Assembly (NCBI RefSeq): GCF_016862115.1
Contig: NZ_BOMI01000134.1
Coordinates: forward strand, 43,616 to 107,615
Direction: 5' to 3'
DNA length: 64,000 nt
From: Paractinoplanes deccanensis
Lineage (GTDB): Bacteria > Actinomycetota > Actinomycetes > Mycobacteriales > Micromonosporaceae
The notes below the pieces were generated by a model. That model did no database searches, had not been told where the DNA came from, and worked only from the letters and a program-made list of their open reading frames with translations. Both the position numbers and the translations under genes were made by a program. This document shows positions 1 through 6,703 of the stretch, piece by piece (position 1 is the stretch's first letter; every line of letters begins with the position of its first letter).

Positions 1-299
1 GCCAGGCCGTCGCCGGCGGCCTCCTGCCGGACGGCACCGGCCCGGACGACGCGGACACCAGCGGCCTGCCCGCCGGCGGCATGGCCATCATCCCGGCCGC
101 GACCGCCGCGCCCGGCTTCGGCGCCACCAAGAGCCAGACCAAGAACCCGGCGAAGAGCCACACCAAGGCCCCCGCGCAGCAGCCGCAGCCGATGGCCGCC
201 CCGGAGGACCCGCGCCTGCACGAGGAGCCCATCGACGAGCACCGCCCGTTCTCGCCGAACGGTCGCCCGGTCGCCGGCGTCGACACGCAGTACAAGTAG
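1..299 (+). CDS. C-terminal end of an unrecognised protein (partial)
   Basis: Only the last 98 codons are visible; the reading frame is open from base 3 and ends in TAG, so the gene starts upstream of the window. The visible part is low-complexity, rich in Ala, Pro, Gly and Lys, with a basic stretch (KSQTKNPAKSHTKAP) followed by an acidic, proline-containing tail ending GVDTQYK. I see no membrane helix, catalytic motif or domain. Such tails are common at the cytoplasmic end of actinobacterial membrane or signalling proteins, but that is only a guess. It converges on the subtilase gene and shares a terminator hairpin with it. Confidence 0.6.
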   Translation, partial: QAVAGGLLPDGTGPDDADTSGLPAGGMAIIPAATAAPGFGATKSQTKNPAKSHTKAPAQQPQPMAAPEDPRLHEEPIDEHRPFSPNGRPVAGVDTQYK

Positions 300-307
300 G
301 CCCGGAC

Positions 308-353
308 AGCAAACAGGCCCGCCCCCCGAACACGGGAGGCGGGCCTGTTTGCT
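308..353. terminator. Bidirectional intrinsic terminator
   Basis: A perfect 16-bp inverted repeat (agcaaacaggcccgcc and its complement) surrounds a 14-base loop that can pair further (ccc/ggg). It lies between two convergent genes, 9 bases from each stop codon, so it can end transcription in both directions. There is no long U-tract, as is usual in actinobacteria. Confidence 0.85.
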
Positions 354-361
354 GCCTGTCG

Positions 362-3300
362 TTATCCGGCGACGGAGGCGACGACGACCTTGGCACGGCC
401 GACGACCGCGCCCTCGTCCGTCACGATGGCCAGGTCACCGAAGAGCTCCCGGTCCGCCGGCGGCGTCGAGGCCACCGTCACCGAGCCGGTCACGGTCGTG
501 CTCGCCCCGTTGGCCAGGGTGACCGCCGTGGCCGGCGCGGTGATCGTGCCGAGCGCGGTGCTGTAGTAGACGTCGAGGTAGTCGTAGGCCGTCGTGCCCG
601 CGGGCACCGAGTAGCCGTCCACCACGACCGTGTAGTCACCCGCCGGCGGGTTCGCCAGCGAGATCGACTCCTCCGAGTCGCCGTCCGCGTCCTGCCCGAC
701 CAGGGTGTCACCCCGGTAGAGGCTCAGGTCGAGGTCGGCGGCCGCGTCGGCCGGGTTGCCGATCGACACGTTCAGCGACGCCGAGCCGGCCGGCAGCGTG
801 AACGTGTACTCCTGGCTCTCGCCGTCGGCGATCGTCGGCCGCTGCCGGTTGGCGCTGCCGAGCGGGCCGCCCTGCGGCGTGACCGTCACCGGGCCGAAGT
901 TGTTGGTCACCGTCCAGGTGACCGGGTTGGCCGCGCCGATCGCCACGTTCGTCAGCGTCGTGGTCTCGGGCGCGACCGTCACGCCCTGCACCTTGGCGGT
1001 CAGCGTGAACGGGTTGCTGAGCAGCGGGCTGGTGCGCCGCGACTCGACCTCGAGCTCCCAGATGCCGGGGATCGGGTTCTCGTACGCCCGCTCGCTCGGC
1101 TTGCAGGCCGCCTCGTCGCTGTAGTTGGTGTAGCAGGCCGTCGACGCGGTGTCCTCCACCGGCACGCCGTACGGGTTGACGCCGATCCAGCGGACCTGCG
1201 AGCCGGCGGCGATGCCGGACAGGTCGACCTGCAGCGCCTTGGTGCCGACCGGCACGTTGACGTAGAACGAGGTCGTCGAGCTGCGGTCGACAGCGCCCTT
1301 GAACGTGTTGCTGTAGGCGGGCTTCGGCGACTCGACGCCGGTGACCACCGTGTTCAGCACCTCGAAGTCGATCACCGGGGTGGTCGGGTCGTCGACCTCG
1401 AGCAGGCCGCTCGTCACGCCGCTGTTGGCGCGCACCACGACCGGCACCGAGACGGTCTTCTTCAGCGGCAGCACGACCAGCGGCGACGTGAGGAAGTTGG
1501 CGCGGTCGCCCTTCCAGGTCAGCTTGTGCAGCACCGGGTAGCTCGGGCCCGACGTCCGGGTGAGCTTGATCGTGACGACCTTGGTCTGGCCGGCCTTGAA
1601 GCCGCCCGCGGAGGCCGCGCACCGGTTGTAGATGCCGACGCCCTGGCCGTCGGTGGCCAGCAGGTCGTCGAGCGGCGTGCAGACCGGCGCCGACGACGTG
1701 TAGTCGCGCGTCGGCGACTTCTTCTTCAGCAGGCTCCACGCGCTGGGCACGTCGAGCTGGCCGTAGCCCTGCTCGTTGACCTGCTCGCCCGGGATCGCGT
1801 CGGCGGTCGAGTAGATCGCGCGGCGCAGCGACGCGGGGGAGACCTTGAAGCCGTTCTGCTTGGCGGCCGAGAGCAGCAGCGCGGCGCCACCGGCGGCCTG
1901 CGGGGAGGCCATCGACGTGCCGTTCTGCATCGAGTAGCCGACCGGCAGCGTGTACGGCACGGTGGCCAGGCCGGGCACGACCTCCCACGTCGGGCTCAGC
2001 GAGACGGCCGAGCCGGGCGCGGCGATGTTCGGCTTGAAGCCGCCGTCCTCACGCGGACCGCGCGACGAGAACGGGATCAGCTGCTGGTCCTTGCGGGTGA
2101 CCGCGCCGTAGTTGGCGAGCCAGGTCTCCTTGGTGATGCTGGCCGCCACGCTGACCACGTCGGAGGCCACGGACGGGTCGCCGATCGTGTTGACGCCCGG
2201 GCCGCTGTTGCCGGCCGAGATGAACATCTGCACGCCGTACTTGCGGATCAGGTCGTTGTAGAGGTCGGCGCGCGCGTTGTTGCCGTCGTTCAGCGCGGGC
2301 AGGCCGCCGATCGACATGTTGATCACGTCGACGTGCCGGTTGATCACCAGGTCGCTCATGCCGGTGGTCAGCGCGGCCGCGGTGCAGCCACCGCCCCACG
2401 AGCAGGCCCGGGACGAGACGATCTTCGCACCGGGCGCCTGGCCGTCGAAGTTGGCGTTGCCGAGCAGGTCGTTGCCCGCGGCGATGCCGGCGACGTGCGA
2501 GGCGTGCAGGCTCTCCGGGATGCCGATGTTGACGAAGTCGGCGACGGTGCCCTCCGGGTAGCCGGCCGGCTCGATGTCGACGTCCTCGCGGTACTCGACG
2601 ACGAACGGCATGCGCTCGGCCACCTCGGTGGCCGGGTTGTCCTTGCCGAAGTAGCCGACGTCGTACTTCTCCTGGTACGGCCGCATCACGGCGTCGTCGG
2701 TGAAGTCGAGGTTCTGGTTGACGTCGACCCGGATGTCGTGGCTCACCGGGTCGTAGAGGATGCCCCACCTGTCGGTGGTGTCGCCGTCGCGGTTGACGTC
2801 ACCCGCCGGGTCGCTGCCGGCCGTGATCGACTCGCTGAAGCGGTTGATGAGGTAGGCGCCGGCCGGGGCCTTCCAGGTCGCGTCCGCGTACGTGAACGAC
2901 GGACCGGTGACCGAGGTCAGCATGGCGCGCCACGAGCCGTCGCCCTCGAGCAGCGGGTCGGTCGCGGTGACCCAGTCGACGATCTTGCGCTCGCCGGTGG
3001 TGGTCTTCTGGAGGGCCGGGTGGGCGAGGTCCACGCCGGAGTCCATGATGCCGATCGTGATGCCGCGGCCGTCGTATTTCGGGTTCTTCTTCTTGAAGTC
3101 CACCGAGCCGGTCTCGTCGGTCGGCAGGTACGGGTTGGCGGCGGGCGTCGACGGGCCGGGCGGGGCGAGCGGCGCGGCCGGCTTCGACGACTGCGTGCCG
3201 GACAGGTCGGTCTCGGGCAGCTTGATGGTCTCGTCGAGGTCGACGGCCTGGATGCCGGCGAGCTTCGCGGCGGCGACGACCTGACCGGTCGGTACCGAGG

Positions 3301-3649
3301 CAAGCACGTAGCCGATCTGGTCGAAGCGCCGCGCGACGACGCCGCCCAGCCCCTCGATCTTCGCGGCGACGTCGGCGGACTTGCCGTCCTCGGCCGCGAT
3401 GATGACGGTGACGTTCTTCTTCTTGGCCGCCACGGCCTGGGCGAGCAACTCGGCGTCGTGCGAGCCGAGGGTGTCGGCCGGCGACTCCTTGGGGGTGTCG
3501 GATGCCTTCTGCTGTGCGGCGGGCGAACTGCCCGAGCCGGGCTCGGCCGCGGCCGGGAGCGATCCGGTCATCGTCGCCGCGCCGGTGGCCAGGCCGGCCG
3601 CCAGCACCGAGATGAACGTTCGACGGCCCCAAGTGGATTGTTGTCTCAC
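362..3649 (-). CDS. Secreted S8 family subtilisin-like serine peptidase
   Basis: Extracellular serine protease of about 1095 residues. The catalytic triad is visible: Asp in GIMDSGVD (about residue 203), His in HASHVAG (about 382, where most relatives have HGTHVAG) and Ser in NGTSMASP (about 579); the oxyanion Asn is in SAGN. About 180 residues separate Asp and His, far more than in subtilisin, resembling tripeptidyl-peptidase-II-type enzymes. The end carries a pre-peptidase C-terminal-like beta domain (ADLDLSLYRG...GDYTVVVDGY). The N-terminus has a twin-Arg signal (GRRTFISVLAAGLATG). I start at the GTG that has GGAGG eight bases upstream; a longer frame with a GTG 29 codons earlier lacks a ribosome site and would bury the signal. 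Confidence 0.9.
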   Translation of the reverse strand: MRQQSTWGRRTFISVLAAGLATGAATMTGSLPAAAEPGSGSSPAAQQKASDTPKESPADTLGSHDAELLAQAVAAKKKNVTVIIAAEDGKSADVAAKIEGLGGVVARRFDQIGYVLASVPTGQVVAAAKLAGIQAVDLDETIKLPETDLSGTQSSKPAAPLAPPGPSTPAANPYLPTDETGSVDFKKKNPKYDGRGITIGIMDSGVDLAHPALQKTTTGERKIVDWVTATDPLLEGDGSWRAMLTSVTGPSFTYADATWKAPAGAYLINRFSESITAGSDPAGDVNRDGDTTDRWGILYDPVSHDIRVDVNQNLDFTDDAVMRPYQEKYDVGYFGKDNPATEVAERMPFVVEYREDVDIEPAGYPEGTVADFVNIGIPESLHASHVAGIAAGNDLLGNANFDGQAPGAKIVSSRACSWGGGCTAAALTTGMSDLVINRHVDVINMSIGGLPALNDGNNARADLYNDLIRKYGVQMFISAGNSGPGVNTIGDPSVASDVVSVAASITKETWLANYGAVTRKDQQLIPFSSRGPREDGGFKPNIAAPGSAVSLSPTWEVVPGLATVPYTLPVGYSMQNGTSMASPQAAGGAALLLSAAKQNGFKVSPASLRRAIYSTADAIPGEQVNEQGYGQLDVPSAWSLLKKKSPTRDYTSSAPVCTPLDDLLATDGQGVGIYNRCAASAGGFKAGQTKVVTIKLTRTSGPSYPVLHKLTWKGDRANFLTSPLVVLPLKKTVSVPVVVRANSGVTSGLLEVDDPTTPVIDFEVLNTVVTGVESPKPAYSNTFKGAVDRSSTTSFYVNVPVGTKALQVDLSGIAAGSQVRWIGVNPYGVPVEDTASTACYTNYSDEAACKPSERAYENPIPGIWELEVESRRTSPLLSNPFTLTAKVQGVTVAPETTTLTNVAIGAANPVTWTVTNNFGPVTVTPQGGPLGSANRQRPTIADGESQEYTFTLPAGSASLNVSIGNPADAAADLDLSLYRGDTLVGQDADGDSEESISLANPPAGDYTVVVDGYSVPAGTTAYDYLDVYYSTALGTITAPATAVTLANGASTTVTGSVTVASTPPADRELFGDLAIVTDEGAVVGRAKVVVASVAG

Positions 3650-3844
3650 GTACGGGTCCTCCGGAAGGAAGGCGCTCAGCGGGGGTTCACTGCGCGCATC
3701 TCCCGGAATCTTCCGATCGATCTGAATAGAAGTCACTACGGTCTATGACGTCGTGACTAGGCCGTGACATTCAAAACTACGCATGGAAGCCGGACCATTT
3801 CCGGCAGGTTACCGGCGAAAACGCAGAATGCGCTCGCGCGCGCC

Positions 3845-4384
3845 TTATCGATATCCGCCCATGCGAAGCCAATTGCCCGACCTCGCGAGGAGATCGTCGA
3901 CGGACCATTGGTCGTACGCGTGCTTGCCGAACTTGCTCGCCACGGTCCGCCCGTCCGGCGCGATCAGGAAATCCGCCGGCAGCCCGAGCCGCCCGTGCGG
4001 TTGCGTGCCGGCCGGCGCGGCCTCCCGTCCCCGCACGATCATCACCGTCCCGCGGGCCAGCGACCGGACCAGCGGCCACCACGCGCGCGGGTGCGCCAGC
4101 GCCCGCGGCGACGCCTGCACCCCGTACTCGATGTAGAGCCTCTTCTGCGGATCGGGGATGACGGCGAACGGCAGGTCGTACTCCCGCAGCTCCTCCGCCG
4201 GCGAATGGAAGACGACGACCTCGCGGATGCCGGCCGCCTCGATCTCGGCATGCCGCCGGACGATCGACTGGAGGTGCAGATTGCAGATCGGGCATCCGGC
4301 GAACCGCCGGAACTGCAGGTGGACGAGGCGCTCGGGGTCGGGGACCGGCACCACCGCGCCGTCGGCGGCGATCAGCTCACGCAT
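3845..4384 (-). CDS. Peroxiredoxin-like (AhpC/TSA-type thioredoxin-fold) protein
   Basis: A 179-residue cytoplasmic thioredoxin-fold protein. The sequence FAGCPICNLHLQSIVRR near residues 28-44 places a CxxC redox pair at the usual peroxidatic position, followed by REVVVFHS and DLPFAVIPDP, which match the AhpC/TSA-like group often called peroxiredoxin-like family. LPADFLIAPDGRTVA is the typical late strand of this fold. The likely role is thiol-dependent reduction of a peroxide or disulfide; the true substrate is unknown. GAGGGAG just upstream of the ATG is a good ribosome site. It is transcribed away from a TetR gene, with two palindromes in the 66-bp gap, so it is probably the target of that regulator. 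Confidence 0.8.
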   Translation of the reverse strand: MRELIAADGAVVPVPDPERLVHLQFRRFAGCPICNLHLQSIVRRHAEIEAAGIREVVVFHSPAEELREYDLPFAVIPDPQKRLYIEYGVQASPRALAHPRAWWPLVRSLARGTVMIVRGREAAPAGTQPHGRLGLPADFLIAPDGRTVASKFGKHAYDQWSVDDLLARSGNWLRMGGYR

Positions 4385-4399
4385 GGCACTCCCTCGTAG

Positions 4400-4414
4400 G
4401 CGTACAACGTACGC
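4400..4414. promoter_or_regulatory. Putative TetR operator, copy 1
   Basis: Perfect 6-3-6 palindrome gcgtac-aac-gtacgc inside the divergent gap between the peroxiredoxin-like gene and the TetR gene. A second copy starts 27 bp away. The sequence gtaggcgta precedes the palindrome centre in both copies. Confidence 0.7.
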
Positions 4415-4426
4415 TCAAGGATGTAG

Positions 4427-4441
4427 GCGTATGGCGTACGC
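4427..4441. promoter_or_regulatory. Putative TetR operator, copy 2
   Basis: Near-perfect palindrome gcgtat-ggc-gtacgc, 27 bp from copy 1 and 9 bases before the GTG of the TetR gene. It would overlap the promoter or first transcribed bases of that gene, which fits autorepression. Confidence 0.65.
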
Positions 4442-4450
4442 TGTCAACCC

Positions 4451-5089
4451 GTGCCCCGCCCTCGATCCCTGCACCCCGACCGCCTCGCCGAGGCCGCGCT
4501 GGCGGTCATCGACCGCGACGGCCTGGCCGGCCTCACCATGCGCGCCGTCGCCGCCGAGCTCGGCATGAGCACCATGGCGCTCTACCGCTACGTCGCCGAC
4601 CGCTCCGAGCTCGAACTGCTCGTGGCCGACTGGTGCCTGCGCGACCTGGACACGTCACTGCCACCCGCTCCGCAGTGGACAGACCAGATCAAAATCCTCG
4701 TTCTGCGCGTACGGGATCAGATCGGCACCCATCAGCAGGCGGTGCCGCTGCTGATCGCCAACCGGCAGCGCAGCCGCCCCCTGCTGCGCTGGGCCGAAGC
4801 GGTGACAACGGTCCTCGACGCCGCCGGCTTCACCGGGACCGACCGGGTGATCGCGCTGCGCGGCCTCGTCGGCTACCTCAACGGAGCCCTGCTCCAGGAG
4901 CATCTCGGCGCGCTCGGCGGCACCGGCACCGAGACCATCGCGGCGCAGACCGACTTCCCGATGATGCGCGACACCGCGCGGGCCGCCCGGCACGTCTCGC
5001 CCGAGGACGAGTTCGCGGGCGGCCTCGACATCGTGCTGCGCGGGCTCAGCCGATCCGGTCCGGCACCCGCCGGCCCAGCGTCATGGTGA
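4451..5089 (+). CDS. TetR/AcrR family transcriptional regulator
   Basis: A 212-residue one-component repressor. Residues 8-55 form the TetR DNA-binding domain: LAEAALAVIDRDGLAGLTMR, AVAAELGMSTMALYRYV as the helix-turn-helix, then the linker into the ligand domain. The helical C-terminal half is diverse and gives no ligand. The GTG start has no clear ribosome site and lies close to the upstream operators, so the mRNA may be leaderless. The neighbouring divergent peroxiredoxin-like gene and two matching palindromes suggest control of that gene and of itself. Its 3' end overlaps the convergent LtrA gene by 44 bp. Confidence 0.9.
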   Translation: MPRPRSLHPDRLAEAALAVIDRDGLAGLTMRAVAAELGMSTMALYRYVADRSELELLVADWCLRDLDTSLPPAPQWTDQIKILVLRVRDQIGTHQQAVPLLIANRQRSRPLLRWAEAVTTVLDAAGFTGTDRVIALRGLVGYLNGALLQEHLGALGGTGTETIAAQTDFPMMRDTARAARHVSPEDEFAGGLDIVLRGLSRSGPAPAGPASW

Positions 5090-6224
5090 TCGCGACCAGC
5101 ACGACCAGCAGCACCGCCAGGACCTCGACCGGCCCCGGCACGAGCGGAGTGAGCAGGCACAGGACCACGAAGGCCGGATAGACCAGCAGCAACGGGCCGC
5201 TCTGGTGCGGCCGGATGTGCAGCAGCCACACGAAGAACAAATAGACGGCGACGGGCACGGCGATCGCGTACGCGGCCGGCCGCCCCGAGATCTCCGCGTG
5301 GTGCGTCACGTAGTCGACGTTGACCCCGATACCGGCGCCCACCGCGGCCGCCGCCGCGAAGATGAAGTAGTGGCCGTAACCCCACATCAGCGACGTGCGC
5401 AACCGGGTGATCAGGTGGTGCGCCGACCGGTCGAAGTAGAGCCACCACAGCGCGAAGACCACCACGATCGCCGACACCGCCAGGCTGATCAGCTCCGCCT
5501 CGTGCTCGCCCTCGTCGAAGGCGCTCTGGAAGGCGACCGTCGCCGACAGCACCGCCTCACCCAGCACGATGATGGTGAACAGGCCGTACCGCTCGGTGAT
5601 GTGATGCGGGTGGTACGTGGTCGGCCCGCCCGGCGCGGCTTCCGCCCAGACCGGCACGGCCAGCTCCAGCAGCGCCAGCGCCACGAAGGCCGGCGTGATC
5701 CACGGCGAGTCGTGCGGGATCAGCAGCCGCAGCAGCCAGAGCACCTGCACGGCGGTCACCCCGATCGCATACCGGTACGCGGTCAGGCGCCGCGGCGCGT
5801 CGGAGCGCGCGGCGCGCAGCCACTGCGACACCAGGGCCAGCCGCATGATGACGTAGCCGATCGTGATGACCAGGAAGTCGGTGCGCTCGAACGCCGCCTC
5901 GACGCCGGCGGCCAGCACCAGCGCGCCGCCGATCTGCACCAGCGTGGTGATCCGGTAGACGTCGTCGTCGGTGTCGTAGGCCGAGGCGAACCAGGTGAAG
6001 TTCATCCACGCCCACCAGATCGCGAAGAACACGGTCAGGTAGCCGTACAGCCCGTGCCCGACGTGGTGCTCGGAGATGCTGTGGTGCAGCGGCAGGGCCG
6101 CCTGGGCGACCGCCACCACGAAACACAGGTCGAAGAAGAGCTCCAGCGGCGTCGCGACGCGGTGCGGCTCGTCGGCCGAGCGCGCCCGCATCGGCGCCAG
6201 GAACTGGCGGGTCGGACTCGTCAT
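5046..6224 (-). CDS. Low temperature requirement protein A (LtrA) family membrane protein
   Basis: A 392-residue integral membrane protein with about ten hydrophobic helices. The N-terminal motif TPLELFFDLCFVVAVAQ and later THHITERYGLFTIIVLGEAVL are the signature of the LtrA family, known from Listeria growth at low temperature; the biochemical activity is not established. The ATG overlaps the stop of the upstream acetyltransferase gene (ATGA), so the two are translationally coupled. The 3' end runs 44 bp into the convergent TetR gene, so the two transcripts share an antisense tail. A longer open frame upstream is just the shadow of the GNAT gene. Confidence 0.88.
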   Translation of the reverse strand: MTSPTRQFLAPMRARSADEPHRVATPLELFFDLCFVVAVAQAALPLHHSISEHHVGHGLYGYLTVFFAIWWAWMNFTWFASAYDTDDDVYRITTLVQIGGALVLAAGVEAAFERTDFLVITIGYVIMRLALVSQWLRAARSDAPRRLTAYRYAIGVTAVQVLWLLRLLIPHDSPWITPAFVALALLELAVPVWAEAAPGGPTTYHPHHITERYGLFTIIVLGEAVLSATVAFQSAFDEGEHEAELISLAVSAIVVVFALWWLYFDRSAHHLITRLRTSLMWGYGHYFIFAAAAAVGAGIGVNVDYVTHHAEISGRPAAYAIAVPVAVYLFFVWLLHIRPHQSGPLLLVYPAFVVLCLLTPLVPGPVEVLAVLLVVLVAITMTLGRRVPDRIG

Positions 6225-6649
6225 TCGCGCACTCCGTCTATCAGGTCCCAGTTGAGCAGCGTGAACGGCGCCTCCTCGGAAGCGCCGGCCCGGCGGTACG
6301 TGGCGAGGGCCGCGTCGTTGCCCGGCTCCGTGCCGACCCACATGCCGTAGCAGCCGGTGCGCCGCGCCACGGCCGCCAGCTCTTCGACCAGACGGGTGGC
6401 CACTCCGTGACGGCGCGAGCCCTCGCTCACACCCAGCTCGTAGATGAACATCTCGGTGCCCTTGTCGGGATGGGTCATCTCGACCCCCGAGATCATCCCG
6501 ATCGGCACGCCGGCGTCGTCGTACGCCACCAGCAGGTGATGCCCCGGCGAGGCGAGGAACCGCTCGGTCACCCCGGGCAACGGCGGCGCGTCGAAGAGCC
6601 CCGCGGCGGCGTGCACCGCGCCGGCCTCCTCGATCCGCTCGATACGCAT
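6221..6649 (-). CDS. GNAT acetyltransferase, AAC(3)-I-like
   Basis: A 142-residue acetyl-CoA-dependent N-acetyltransferase. MFIYELGVSEGSRRHGVATRL is the GNAT motif A with the R-x-x-G-x-A pyrophosphate loop, and TEPGNDAALATYRRAGA is motif B. The pattern IYELGV...GIATxLV...YRRxGA resembles aminoglycoside 3-N-acetyltransferase type I, but resistance cannot be concluded from this alone. The start chosen is the ATG before RIERIEE; an ATG four codons upstream is also possible and neither has a strong ribosome site. Its stop overlaps the start of the LtrA gene. It is divergent from the Hsp70-propeller gene, 54 bp away. Confidence 0.85.
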   Translation of the reverse strand: MRIERIEEAGAVHAAAGLFDAPPLPGVTERFLASPGHHLLVAYDDAGVPIGMISGVEMTHPDKGTEMFIYELGVSEGSRRHGVATRLVEELAAVARRTGCYGMWVGTEPGNDAALATYRRAGASEEAPFTLLNWDLIDGVRE

Positions 6650-6703
6650 GGCGACCACCATAGGTGGCGGGACGCGTCGTACCCAGGTCGTAGCATGACG
6701 CGC

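Noticed and set aside
1526..3748. 740-codon plus-strand open frame
   Set aside because: Antisense to the subtilase gene; rich in Arg, Gly and Val with no domain, produced by GC-rich codon positions.
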